Source of the DNA: Palsa-504 sp963744005
Lineage (GTDB): Bacteria > Actinomycetota > Actinomycetes > Streptosporangiales > Streptosporangiaceae
Direction of reading: 5' to 3'
DNA length: 64,000 nucleotides
NCBI GenBank assembly: GCA_963744005.1
Contig: CAVURU010000003.1
Span: 3,506,224 to 3,570,223 of the forward strand
Shown here: piece after piece, positions 35,106-44,178 of the stretch
How the letters are laid out: every line of letters begins with the position of its first letter
Numbering within the stretch: the stretch's first letter is position 1
Program-made: the position numbers and the translations under genes
The notes under the pieces: generated by a model
What the model saw: the letters and a program-made list of their open reading frames with translations, nothing else
What the model was told of the DNA's origin: nothing
The model's database searches: none

Positions 35106-35194
35106 GGAGGGCTCGCCTAGTGGCCGATGGCGATGGTCTTGAAAACCATTAGGGGTGGTGACACTCCTCGTGGGTTCGAATCCCACGCCCTCCG
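35106..35194 (+). tRNA. tRNA-Ser (anticodon TGA)
   Basis: Acceptor GGAGGGC (35106-35112) pairs perfectly with GCCCTCC (35187-35193), discriminator G. The anticodon loop CTTGAAA gives TGA at 35140-35142. Long variable arm and T-loop GGTTCGAATCC present; CCA is not encoded. An eroded integrase lies about 210 bases downstream, so its 3' end was probably an attachment site. Confidence 0.96.
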
Positions 35195-35407
35195 CTGTGC
35201 GTTCGGAAAATTTCTTCTGACCTGGCCATATGATCGGCAGGATCGCATCATCGGCTCGCTGCAGACTGCAGGAAGATGCAGCCGACTGCCGTCATTTGTC
35301 GCTGGTCGCGGGATATACGCGGGATGGATTGCGGGTCATTCCCCCAGGTCAACCCGCAGAAAAGAGAAGGGCCTCGCCGAGCACGAGACCCTTGCGTGGT
35401 AGGCCGG

Positions 35408-35882
35408 TCAGGGAGCCAGCGCCTCATCGATCTTCCTGTTAGCCGCCGCCTCGCCGCCGTCGATGCACTCGTAAGGCCGGGCCGCCAGCGGCGAGGCAGC
35501 CTGCTCGGGGGCAGAGCCAGCGTCCGGGTGACGGCCCGTGTGCGTAACGTCGTACATCATGCCGCCCGATGCCGTCCGTAACAGCCGACCATCGGCAGCG
35601 GTCCCGAACTCCTCAATGTGCTCCCGCAAGATCACGACCAGCTCGGGCGGGATCGGCACCGAGCGCCGGTCCAGCAGTTCGGCCACCTTCGGCGGGTTCC
35701 AGTTCACCCGGCCGAGCGAATTTGCCGAAAGCTCCTCCAGCGGCCGCGTACTGCAGCACGTTGTAGAAGACCGACCGCTTGCGATGAATCGTCGTGGCCG
35801 CCGCCGAGGTCCCATCCAGGCGAAGCGTCAGCGCCGCCAGCGCCAGGCGGACGTTACGAGGCTTCTCCAGCTCCGTCAGCGG
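35408..35882 (-). pseudogene. Remnant of tyrosine site-specific integrase
   Basis: Translated from the right: LTELEKPRNVRLALAALTLR, HRKRSVFYNVLQYA, then a frame change, then LEELSANSLGRVNWNPPKVA, then SVPIPPELVVILREHIEEFG, and finally AASPLAARPY fused directly to ECIDGGEAAANRKIDEALAP. These are recognisable pieces of actinobacterial phage-type integrases, but the block between RPY and CIDG, which normally holds the catalytic RHxR and Tyr, is deleted, and a frameshift lies near 35745. It sits 214 bases from tRNA-Ser(TGA), the usual place for the integrase of a tRNA-integrated element. Confidence 0.72.
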
Positions 35883-36084
35883 CAGCGAGGCTCGTTCGAG
35901 CCAGCCGAGCGCAGCAGTGCCCTCAGCCGGTCACGGCAGGGCCCGAGACGACGGCACCAAGATGGACAGCACCAGGAGCGATGCTGGATAGTGGCCTCGA
36001 TATCAACGGTGATCAGCCCGGCCGTGTGCCCTAGCCGTAGCCTCGCATCGGTGCCGGCAGGCAGTCGGAAAGGAGTCACCCGCC

Positions 36085-36480
36085 ATGACCGAGAGCGAAC
36101 TGTTCGAGAGGGGTCTTCAGGCGCGGCGGGATGTCCTGGGTGCTGAGTACGTCGATGCGAACCTCGCTGACGCCGACGAGTTCATGATGGCCTTTCAGCG
36201 CGTCCTGACTGAGTGGGCGTGGGGGTATGCCTGGAGCAGGCCGGGGCTGGATCGCAGGACACGGAGCATGCTGAATCTTGCGATCTTGACGGCGCTCGGG
36301 CGGCCCGAGGAGCTGGGCATCTATGTGAAGGGTGCGCTCGCTACGGGGGTATCGGCCGACGAGATCAAGGAGATACTGATTCACGCCACGGTGTACTGCG
36401 GCACGCCAGCCGGGCGCCAGGCGTTCCGGGCCGCGCATGAGGCTCTCCTCGCCGAGGGCGCGTTGCCTCGTCCCAGCTGA
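36085..36480 (+). CDS. Carboxymuconolactone decarboxylase family protein
   Basis: A 131-residue protein beginning MTESELFERGLQARRDVLGA, with AWGYAWSRPGLDRRTRSMLN and the C-terminal DEIKEILIHATVYCGTPAGR. This is the PcaC/CMD fold (length and GxxxR..HxxxYxGxP pattern). PcaC decarboxylates 4-carboxymuconolactone, but many such single-domain proteins are of unknown substrate. A good AAAGGAG site precedes ATG 36085. No other protocatechuate genes are nearby. Confidence 0.9.
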   Translation: MTESELFERGLQARRDVLGAEYVDANLADADEFMMAFQRVLTEWAWGYAWSRPGLDRRTRSMLNLAILTALGRPEELGIYVKGALATGVSADEIKEILIHATVYCGTPAGRQAFRAAHEALLAEGALPRPS

Positions 36481-36580
36481 ACGCCCGGGACCGAGGTTGC
36501 AGGTCAGGCCAAGCGGAAGCCCGGACGGCGCAGATTCCCGAGCGGATATTCCCAGGTCGGCAGGATCAGGTGACGGGCCA

Positions 36581-38307
36581 TCAAGGCCGGGCCGCAGCGC
36601 CGGTGGCAGCTACACCTGCACGGCGGCCTAGGTGCTCGCTGACGAAACGGATGGCGATCGAGCCCTCGCCGACCGCCGAGGCCACTCTCTTGACCGAGCC
36701 GCTCCGCACATCGCCGACCGCGAAAACGCCCGGCAGGCTAGTTTCAAGCAAGTACGGATCCCGGCCCAGCCCTTCCCTGGCGGGCGCGTTGCGCGCTTGC
36801 CCGCTGAGGTCGGGACCGGTGACGATGAAGCCGTTGCTGTCCAGCACGACCGATTCAGCGAGCCACTGCGTGTGGGGCTCGGCACCGATCAAGACGAACA
36901 GGGCCGCAGCCGGAACCGTGCGCCGGGCCGAGGTGGTGAGGTCCTCGACGGTGACCCGCTCCAGCCGCTCGGTGCCGTCCACCTCCCGTACCCCCGAGCG
37001 GGACATGACCATGATGGCGGGGTGCCTGGCGATCCGGTCAATCAGGTACTGCGACATGCTCGCGGCCAGACCCCCGCCGCGGATGACGACCGTCACCGGG
37101 TGCCCATGATCGGCCAGCCATATCGCCGCCTGGCCGGCCGAGTTGCCGCCGCCCACGATGACAACCGGATCGCCAGGCATGACCCGGTCCTGAGCGGCTA
37201 GCGGGGTGTAGAACACGCCGGTGCCCTCGAACTGGTCCAGGCCAGCCGCGTCGAGCTGACGGTAGGTCACGCCGGTGGCGATGATCACGGTCCGGGCGGC
37301 GAGCTCACCTCCGGCGTCGAGCCGGATGAGATAGTCATCGCCGCGTCGGGCCAGCCCGACTGCGGTACTGGGTACGAGCAGCGTCGCTCCGAACCGCAGC
37401 ACCTGGACCAGGGCCCGTTCGGCGAACTCCCTACCGCTAACCCCAGCGGGAAAGCCAAGGTAGTTCTCGATTTTGGAGGTGGTGCCGATCTGCCCGCCAA
37501 CCCCCATGCCGTCGATGACGGCGGTGGCCAGGCCTTCGGACGCCCCGTACACCGAGGCGGCCAGGCCGGCCGGCAGGCGCCGACCACGGCCACGTCGAAG
37601 GTCTTCTGCGGCAGCACCCCCATGCCGAACCCCGCTGCGCGTGCCAGCTGGCCATTCGACGGATTGCACAGGACCTCGCCGCCGCGCATGAGCACAACCG
37701 GAGTGTCACTGGGGCTCAGTCCCTGGTGCGTGAGCATCGTCTCCGCAGCGGGGTCGGTGTCCAGATCGACCCAGACATGCGGCAGGCTGTTGCGGGCCGC
37801 AAAGTCACGCAGCCGCCGGGCATCGGGTGACGACCGGGAGCCAACGATCTGCATACCGATCCGGTGCTGCAGCAGCCATTGCCTGCGCCGCAGGACGGTC
37901 TGCACGATCAGATCAGACAGCTCCTGGTCCTTCGCGATCACCTCATGCAATCGCTCGACCGGGACCGCTAGCACCGACCCGGCCTCCCTGACCATAGCGG
38001 TAGCGAACAACCGCTCTCCGGTCAAGATGTTGAGCTCGGACAGGAACCCACTCGGGCCGAAGGTGGCCAGTTCCCGCACCACCCCGGCCTCGTGGTCGAC
38101 CATAGTGACAGCCCCAGACAGCACTACGATGAACTCGTAAGCCCGGTCCCCCTCGCGAAACAGCACCTGCCCGGCAGTTGTCGGCCGTTCCTGCCCACAG
38201 CGGCGCAGCAGCGCCAGATGCTCAGCCTGCAGCGGCGGGGAAAGGTACGGATCTGTGCCCGGATTCCACACCGTCATTCCCAATCCGCCGGTAATCGCCT
38301 CGCTCAT
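36581..38307 (-). pseudogene. cNMP-binding sensor fused to thioredoxin-reductase-like flavoprotein (frameshifted near 37575)
   Basis: Read as one gene of about 575 residues. N-terminus: cyclic-nucleotide-binding/Crp-like beta-roll (VLFREGDRAYEFIVVLSGAV, GEVNILTGERL-like SELNILTGERLFATA). Middle: a thioredoxin-fold segment (residues about 160-235, SLPHVWVDLDTDPAAE). C-terminus: FAD/NAD(P)H domains with IENYLGFPAGVSGREFAERA, VIIATGV, VVIVGGGNSAGQAAIWLADH and VFAVGDVRSGSVKRVASAVG. One base is missing within the first FAD motif (VAVVGA...PAGLAAS). The redox CxxC of true thioredoxin reductases is absent (GVFYTPLAAQ at that place). Start ATG 38307 (TTG 38325 possible). Fusions of this type occur in actinobacteria; role unproven. 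Confidence 0.82.
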
Positions 38308-38940
38308 GGCGCTGCCGCCAATCAAGAGCCTTTCACCAACACTACAGTCATGAGCCGGCCTGGCTTCATCGCTTTCCAGAGCGATGCATGCGCAGCTCGC
38401 CTGCGGGCTGCCGTCAGTGTTGAGGTCCCATATGATCGGCAGGATGGCGCCCTGCGGCCGCGACTGCCGTCGGTTCCCGACCGCTTCGAGGCCGCGGCCC
38501 GGCGGGCCAGATCACCTGACGCCCCAGCGACTGGCCCGTCAACAGGCCCGGCCTGGTTTGCCCGGGAATCACTAAGTGAGCGGCGGTGAACACACCGCCG
38601 GCCTCGAGGCAAAAATTCCGCCAACATCAGAAAAATACGGGCAAGATGCACCATTTAGGTCACCGGCTGAACTCCCTGATGCGAAGATGACCCCAGGTCG
38701 GCTGATAACCGGCATGAATTGCTTGCTGTATAGCAAATCAACCTGAAATGTCCGCCCCCAACAATCAGATCCCCTGTCCGCGTCCCGGCCCGCAGGCACG
38801 CGAATCACAAAAGTGAAATTACGCGAGCGTGTCTTGCCTCTGGCGGACAGGCGCTAATCCGCCGGGCCTGAGCCCCGCGGAACCCGGCGCATGTCCTGAT
38901 GACTTATTCCAGAGAGCGCAAGGTGGGCTAGGAGGCTCAC
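38308..38940. other. Gene-free 633-base stretch
   Basis: No convincing coding frame. The left half holds CATATGATCGGCAGGAT (38429-38445), also found at 35227-35243, and a shared CGACTGCCGTC downstream of both copies. From about 38580 the composition becomes clearly more AT-rich than the window average, with runs such as AAAAATTCC and AAAAATACGG, and leads to the GT2 gene. It probably contains the GT2 promoter and is accessory DNA. Confidence 0.5.
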
Positions 38941-39993
38941 ATGAGTTTTGTGCCCCGGCTTAGCATCGGACTTCCCGTCTATAACGGAGAAGAGTATCTG
39001 GCGGAGTCGCTTGAATCGCTGCTTACTCAGAGCTACGAAGACTTCGAGCTGATCATCTCCGACAACGCGTCAACCGACAATACCGCCGACATCTGCTACC
39101 GGTACATGGAGCAGGACTCGCGGATTCGTTATATCCGCCAGCCGCGCAATGTGGGTGCTGCCCCTAATCACAACTTCGTGATCGCGCAAGCGAGGGGCGA
39201 GTACTTCAAGTGGGCTGCCGCTGACGATACTTATGCCAAGGAACTGCTGGAATACTGCGTTGACGCACTCGGTAAATACCCGGACATCGTACTGGCCCAT
39301 GCCTGGACAGCGCTTATCGACAGCGCAGGAAAGGTAGCGCAGAACGTCGAGTACTCGCTGGATACCGCATCATCGCACGCACCAGAGCGTTTCCGGAGCC
39401 TGCTCTACGGCAAATCCGGAGATGACATCTACGGAGTAATCCGGACGGACGTCATCCGGCGGGTGACGCCACTCGACAGTTACCATCACTCAGATCACAC
39501 GATCACGGCCGAGCTGGCCCTGCAAGGTCCCTTTTATCAGGTCCCGGACTGGCTGTACTTCAGGCGTGATCATCCGGCCCGGGCCGAGCGCGCCCGTCCC
39601 ACCGTGCGGTCTCGGTGCGCCAATATGGACCCGCGCCGGTCCGATCGGCTGAGGCATCCGGCCGTCCGCCTGTATGCCGAATATCTCAGGGGATATCTCC
39701 GAGCGATCCAGGACGCTCCGCTGTCATCCTCGGATCGGCAGCAGTGCTACCTGTACCTGGCCGGCTGGTCGTCCAACCGGGGGCTGCCGGGACGGGCCAG
39801 ACGGGCCGGTGAACCCGGGCCCGGCTCGGTCGGGGCATCACTGCCGCAAGTCGCACAGCCGTTACCGGCCTTCGGCCGGGCCCTCAGGTTGCCGAAGGCG
39901 CCTGCAGGCCCGGCCGGTGACGGCGGAAAGGAGCTGACGCAGCTCGGCGCAGGGACCCGGCAAAGTCGCTCATGCGGTCTGAAGCAGCTGTAG
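38941..39993 (+). CDS. Glycosyltransferase family 2, 3' end overrun by IS insertion
   Basis: Good GT-A core: PRLSIGLPVYNGEEYLAESL, FELIISDNASTDNTADI, YIRQPRNVGAAPNHNF and the metal site KWAAADDTYA. AGGAGG precedes ATG 38941. The insertion sequence begins at 39950, so the last 15 codons to the TGA at 39991-39993 are IS-derived; the original stop has been replaced and the natural C-terminus is uncertain. Lower GC in the 5' half suggests transfer. With the pyruvyl transferase on the other side of the IS it may form a surface-polysaccharide cassette. Confidence 0.87.
   Translation: MSFVPRLSIGLPVYNGEEYLAESLESLLTQSYEDFELIISDNASTDNTADICYRYMEQDSRIRYIRQPRNVGAAPNHNFVIAQARGEYFKWAAADDTYAKELLEYCVDALGKYPDIVLAHAWTALIDSAGKVAQNVEYSLDTASSHAPERFRSLLYGKSGDDIYGVIRTDVIRRVTPLDSYHHSDHTITAELALQGPFYQVPDWLYFRRDHPARAERARPTVRSRCANMDPRRSDRLRHPAVRLYAEYLRGYLRAIQDAPLSSSDRQQCYLYLAGWSSNRGLPGRARRAGEPGPGSVGASLPQVAQPLPAFGRALRLPKAPAGPAGDGGKELTQLGAGTRQSRSCGLKQL
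39940..39949 (+). repeat. Left target-site duplication of the IS
   Basis: CAGCTCGGCG, identical to 41232-41241 on the other side of the element. Confidence 0.85.
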
Positions 39994-41231
39994 CGTCCGC
40001 TGCGGGTCGCGGGCGTGGTGCCGGTTGGCGGCGGCGATGTTGGTCTGGCCGTCCAGGCGCAGCAAGCTGATGGCCAGGCTGCGCAGCGATGCCATCACGC
40101 GGGGCGCGTTTCCCGTCCTGACCAGCGATTTGTCCTCCTGGTAGGTCACGTCCCTGACCCAGTGAAGGCGGTTTTCGATCTCCCAGTGGCTGCGGACCCA
40201 GGCGGCCAGGGCGGCGGGATCGGCGTCGCGGTCGCTGGTGATCAGGTAGACGACCTCGACGGTCTTCTTGCCCTTCGTCGTGACCGTGCGGCGCAGTTGC
40301 GCGACCTGGGCGGCGCCGTCGAACCCGATCCAGGCCGGCGCCAGCACGGCCTTAATCGTGCGGCGGGCGCGGCGGCCGTGGCCGGTGCTCACGGCCGAGA
40401 TGGCAGGGATCCGCGCCCAGGGAAGCTTCTTCAGCTGCCGGTACAGCGTCGGCATGTTGCCCTTGACGGTCATCACGTAATCGGCGTCCCGGCCGAGAAT
40501 GACCTGCGCGGTATCGCTCTGCGTGTGCATCGCGTCGATCGTGATGACCGCGGCGGCGAGGCTGGCGAAGGCTTTCAGCAGCTCCAGCACGGCGGGTATC
40601 TCGTTGGACTTCTCCGCTACGGCGACCTGGCCGAGGACCGCGCCGATGCCGTGGGCCAGGGCGGCGACCAGGTGCGGGGCCTTCCCGTCCTTGTCCTTCG
40701 CGCCGCGGACGGTCTTGCCGTCGATGGCGATCACCAGCCGGCCGCCGGCCCGCACCGCCCTGGTGTGCAGCCACACGCCGAGGACCCGGTCGAGCACATC
40801 CGGGCTGACCAGGGCGAAAGCGCGCCGGAACGTCGACTCCTCCGCCGGGCCGCGGGCCGCGCCCAGCCCGGCCAGCACCTCCGGGCCCGCGTCGGCGGCC
40901 CACTGCCCGATCGCGGCGAACGACCTCGACCCCGCAATGACCGCCGCGATCCCGACGGCGAGCAGCCCGGCCAGCCGATGCCGCCGCCCGCGCCTCTTCC
41001 GCGGGTCCGGGACCTGGGCGAGGAGATCGAGCAGGTACTGGCTGCGGGCAGCCGTCATAGACGAAGATGTCATCGGCGGGCGGGTGTCCCTTGTGGCAGA
41101 AGATGGTGAGCGTCAGAACTTCCATCGTTCCGTCCGGGCCCCGCCCGCCGCCCCAGGACACGCCGGGCCCATCACCTGCTGTTACGACATAGCAGGTCAC
41201 AGCCTCAATTCACGACTTTGCCGGGTCCCTG
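39950..41231 (-). mobile_element. Complete ISAs1-family insertion sequence, 1282 bp
   Basis: Ends are perfect 19-base inverted repeats: CAGGGACCCGGCAAAGTCG (39950-39968) and its complement (41213-41231). A 10-base direct repeat CAGCTCGGCG flanks it (39940-39949 and 41232-41241), the size of duplication known for the ISAs1 family. The direct repeat can be extended to 12 bases if the element is taken to begin one base further in, so the exact boundary is ambiguous by one base. One intact transposase gene inside. Perfect ends and an intact ORF imply recent insertion. Confidence 0.93.
39970..41073 (-). CDS. ISAs1-family transposase
   Basis: Full-length 367-residue DDE transposase. N-terminal DUF4338-like region (LLDLLAQVPDPRKRRGRRHR), then catalytic motifs LVIAIDGKTVRGAKDKDG (first Asp), AAVITIDAMHTQ (second Asp) and RSHWEIENRLHWVRDVTYQE (Glu). 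ATG 41073, stop 39970-39972, within the inverted repeats by 2 bases on the left. It cuts and pastes the surrounding 1.28-kb element. Confidence 0.96.
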   Translation of the reverse strand: MTSSSMTAARSQYLLDLLAQVPDPRKRRGRRHRLAGLLAVGIAAVIAGSRSFAAIGQWAADAGPEVLAGLGAARGPAEESTFRRAFALVSPDVLDRVLGVWLHTRAVRAGGRLVIAIDGKTVRGAKDKDGKAPHLVAALAHGIGAVLGQVAVAEKSNEIPAVLELLKAFASLAAAVITIDAMHTQSDTAQVILGRDADYVMTVKGNMPTLYRQLKKLPWARIPAISAVSTGHGRRARRTIKAVLAPAWIGFDGAAQVAQLRRTVTTKGKKTVEVVYLITSDRDADPAALAAWVRSHWEIENRLHWVRDVTYQEDKSLVRTGNAPRVMASLRSLAISLLRLDGQTNIAAANRHHARDPQRTLQLLQTA

Positions 41232-41241
41232 CAGCTCGGCG
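41232..41241 (+). repeat. Right target-site duplication of the IS
   Basis: CAGCTCGGCG, identical to 39940-39949. It ends two bases before the stop codon of the pyruvyl transferase gene, which therefore remains intact. Confidence 0.85.
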
Positions 41242-41243
41242 CC

Positions 41244-42512
41244 TTATTCCGGCAGGACGTCCGCGCTCGGCCGGACCGGCTCTTCCTGGTCCGCCCAGGG
41301 GCCGGCCGCGCCGAACAGTACGACGGACATCTCGCGGAATTGCCCGTCCACGAGCCGCTCAGCCGCGGCGGCGCGCTCGCTTATCGTCTGGGTCAGCTCT
41401 GGGGCACGGCGTTCAAGCTCGGTGAACTGCTCGATGAGGCGGCCGAGCTCCACGGACCGAGCGGGCTGGCAGAATTCGGGAACACCCATGGACGTCATGA
41501 GGGCATCAAATTTCTTTGAATAGCCCACGGCCAGGGTGGGTTTCCGCATCTTCAGCGCCGACAGCACGTTGTGAAAGCGGGAAGCGACGACGGTATCGAC
41601 CAGCGCGATCTTCCGCATCAGCTCGTCGAGCGAGGATACCGGCTCGGCGACGAGCTGTGACGGACCGGCTCCGGGCCGCAGCGCGCGTACGTCGCTGACG
41701 ATTCCTTCCATGACGGGCTCGTCATGGACGTCTGTGGTAAAAAGGCGCACCGGGCGGCCCTGGTCCACCAGCCACAGGACGAACTCTTTCATCGTCGCGG
41801 TGTAGGAAGCATGAATCCGGTCCGCCTGCTGACGCTCGTCATTGCTCCCGTGAAAGTCCATGATCCCGACGCCGACAGCGCCGGTACCGGGTGCTCCGTC
41901 CTGAGGTACCGGAAGGGCAAAGGCCAGATCGGGATACACCGGGTCGGCGGATGAGTCGTAACCCATGCGGGTCATGGCCTCCCGGGAAAGCACATCCCGG
42001 AAAGAACGGTAAGAGGCGAGCCGGGCGGCCGCGGTGACCAGCCGCCGGGCCAGCGCATCGTGAATTTCACTTGCTCCGACGCTCACGAACGCTACTTTTG
42101 CGCCGAACAGCCGTCCGGATAGGCAGAGGAGGAACATGGAGTAGGGCGTATGCCATGCGCGCAGCGGAAGAGTCGCCTCCAGTACCCCCATGCCAGGAAT
42201 GATGACGACGTCGTGGCCCCGGACCCACCCGGCGGTACGGAACGCGTCGACGACCGCCCCGAGCAGAACCTTCGGGATCCGCAGGGCTACCGCGGTCCGG
42301 CCCGAGTCATCCGACTCGTCCGGGACATACCAGCGCATCCGCACGGCCGGCCGTCCGTACCGCGCCGTCAGCTGGTCAGCGCCCGTGCTGAAGAAGTCCA
42401 GATCTGCGTCGGGAAATTCTTTCCCGAGATAGGCCAGAATGGCTTCCATCGAGCCGTCGTTACCAAGATTTCCCGCGCCCAGGAGGCCGGCCAGGCCAAC
42501 CCGCGGCGTCAT
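41244..42512 (-). CDS. Polysaccharide pyruvyl transferase family protein
   Basis: A 422-residue CsaB/WcaK-type protein. It begins MTPRVGLAGLLGAGNLGNDG, has VVIIPGMGVLEATLPLR, and the C-terminal SRFHNVLSALKMRKPTLAVG and YSKKFDALMTSMG motifs of the family. These enzymes ketalise sugars with pyruvate from phosphoenolpyruvate on surface glycans. ATG 42512 is chosen; an upstream in-frame ATG (42605) would add 31 residues lacking conservation. The IS lies two bases beyond its stop codon, so the coding sequence is spared. Confidence 0.9.
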   Translation of the reverse strand: MTPRVGLAGLLGAGNLGNDGSMEAILAYLGKEFPDADLDFFSTGADQLTARYGRPAVRMRWYVPDESDDSGRTAVALRIPKVLLGAVVDAFRTAGWVRGHDVVIIPGMGVLEATLPLRAWHTPYSMFLLCLSGRLFGAKVAFVSVGASEIHDALARRLVTAAARLASYRSFRDVLSREAMTRMGYDSSADPVYPDLAFALPVPQDGAPGTGAVGVGIMDFHGSNDERQQADRIHASYTATMKEFVLWLVDQGRPVRLFTTDVHDEPVMEGIVSDVRALRPGAGPSQLVAEPVSSLDELMRKIALVDTVVASRFHNVLSALKMRKPTLAVGYSKKFDALMTSMGVPEFCQPARSVELGRLIEQFTELERRAPELTQTISERAAAAERLVDGQFREMSVVLFGAAGPWADQEEPVRPSADVLPE

Positions 42513-42751
42513 GTCGGCTTTTCGAGTGCGTCGGCCGGCCTTGCGGGGAAAAACCACTGGAACCTCATCCCTCGGATGCCGGCCGCAGCGCAGGCAAACA
42601 CCCATGATTGTGCCGACGCTGGCACGTCCGGCTACGAGACATCACCTCACCAGACGACCTGCGGCGGGCCCGCCGTGATACATCCGGCGGCCACCGATCA
42701 GCGTGCGCCAGCACCATCAGGACGAGCGGTCCAGCCCGTCTGCGGCCCGGC

Positions 42752-42958
42752 CTAGTCGCTCTCGGCAGCCGAGCCCGGTGCGACCTCGCGCCACACGTGG
42801 TGAGTCTTGTCCGAACCGGGCTCGACCGGCTCGATCACGCGCTCGTAGACGGTCGTCTGGTCCCCGCGCCTGACCTTGAGGATCTGCCCGACGGGCACGT
42901 CCGCGGGCATCTTGACGACCTTGTCGCCTCGCACGTCCATAGTCCATTCGTCAGCCAT
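42752..42958 (-). CDS. Small conserved hypothetical protein (68 aa)
   Basis: Reads MADEWTMDVRGDKVVKMPAD and ILKVRRGDQTTVYERVIEPV, a compact beta-rich acidic protein. A GGAAAGA stretch lies upstream of ATG 42958. Regular codon use and third-position GC support it as real. No family recognised. Confidence 0.65.
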   Translation of the reverse strand: MADEWTMDVRGDKVVKMPADVPVGQILKVRRGDQTTVYERVIEPVEPGSDKTHHVWREVAPGSAAESD

Positions 42959-43014
42959 AGCCCTATCTTTCCTTCCGGCAGGGTGATCGTGCTCCTCGAG
43001 TCATCCCTATTTCC

Positions 43015-43374
43015 TTAGACCGTGACGCGCAGGACGGCCTCGAGACTGGTGCCGCCGTCGGTGCTGAACGCGATCCTGGCCGCTGGCGCCCCGGCGTGGA
43101 CCAGATTGACGACGGCCTCGAAGAACTCCAGCAGCGGCTCGGGCTTGCGGATGCCGCCCCCGATGACGACCACGTCCCAGGTCCGGGCGGCCAGGCCTGC
43201 CTTGATCCGGCCGAGGGCTGAGTCGTCCAGCGGGACCAGAAGCTGATCAGCCTGATACCCGGCCGCCCGGACCCGGTCCAGGCCATGGGCCAGCCCGCGT
43301 TCGACCGCCGCCGCGTCCAGGCCAGGCACCGTCCTGGGATCCAGCCCGACGATCAGCACGCAGGCAATGGTCAC
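43015..43374 (-). CDS. Conserved hypothetical protein (119 aa)
   Basis: GTG 43374 yields VTIACVLIVGLDPRTVPGLD, continuing AARTWDVVVIGGGIRKPEPL and ending SLEAVLRVTV. A flavodoxin- or Rossmann-like alternation of strands and helices is suggested. The frame is open to 43650, but the upstream part is antisense to the next gene and lacks coding sense. Function unknown. Confidence 0.65.
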   Translation of the reverse strand: MTIACVLIVGLDPRTVPGLDAAAVERGLAHGLDRVRAAGYQADQLLVPLDDSALGRIKAGLAARTWDVVVIGGGIRKPEPLLEFFEAVVNLVHAGAPAARIAFSTDGGTSLEAVLRVTV

Positions 43375-43495
43375 CTGGATGAGGCTAACAGGGCCAGCCT
43401 GCAGGCCGGCCAGGCCGCGGACGCGGATGACCCGGATTGCCGGGTCGCACCGGTCAATGCCGAACACCTGGCCGCCCGGCGAATAGCCTGTTGCC

Positions 43496-44080
43496 GTGAG
43501 CTTCTTCGATGAGACTCCGGAGCTGCTGCCGCCCCAGTCGGACCAGCCCGGGCACCCGGCCTGGCGCCGGCCGAACGGCGTGATGCCCGGCCTGGCCCCG
43601 GTCGGCCTGCTGCTGGCGCGCACCGACGAGGTGGCCCTGGCCGTCGGCAATGTGCTCGGCTACCCGAACGGCTTCGAGTTCACGGTCAACGCGCGGCTGC
43701 GCCACGAGCAGTTCGTCTGGGGCAAGAGCCCCCTCGACCCGCTCGCCGACGCCCGCACCGGACCGGAACCCGGCCTGGCCCTCCGGCTCGGCGTCCGGTA
43801 CGCCGACGGCCGCGCGGCCAGGACCAGCAGCCACCGCCCGATACCGGTCAGCGAGGCGGATGGCGACCACCTGGTCCTCCGCGAAGTCGGCACCGGGGGG
43901 ACCGACCGCCAGTGGGACGCCCGGCTGTGGATCCACCCGCTGCCGCCAGACGGACCCGTGACCTTCGTGGTCTCCTGGCTGCTGTACGGGGTGGCCGAGA
44001 CCCGCGCCGAGCTGGACAGCGCGGTCATCCTCGAGGCCGCCGAGCGGGCCACGATCCTGTGGCCGGACGACCCGTCCTGA
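43496..44080 (+). CDS. Hypothetical protein (194 aa)
   Basis: GTG 43496 starts SFFDETPELLPPQSDQPGHP. The rest is beta-rich (GLLLARTDEVALAVGNVLGY, REVGTGGTDRQWDARLWIHP, FVVSWLLYGVAETRAELD). No signal peptide or membrane helix. Similar proteins are widespread in Streptosporangiales-like genomes but have no assigned function that I recognise. Divergent from the preceding 119-residue gene. Confidence 0.75.
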   Translation: MSFFDETPELLPPQSDQPGHPAWRRPNGVMPGLAPVGLLLARTDEVALAVGNVLGYPNGFEFTVNARLRHEQFVWGKSPLDPLADARTGPEPGLALRLGVRYADGRAARTSSHRPIPVSEADGDHLVLREVGTGGTDRQWDARLWIHPLPPDGPVTFVVSWLLYGVAETRAELDSAVILEAAERATILWPDDPS

Positions 44081-44178
44081 CCCGGGGGCTGACGGCTGGC
44101 CTGGGCTTGGCGTAGATCCGCCACGCCGGCCGGCCAGCCGGCCGCCGGCTGCAGTGGCCGGTGTGCTGGAATGGCCGT

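Noticed and set aside
41242..41519. Continuation of the GT2 frame beyond the IS if it is removed
   Set aside because: The frame is open but lies antisense to the pyruvyl transferase and shows no glycosyltransferase similarity.
43375..43650. Upstream extension of the 119-residue gene
   Set aside because: Runs antisense through the next gene's start; GTG 43374 gives the sensible N-terminus.
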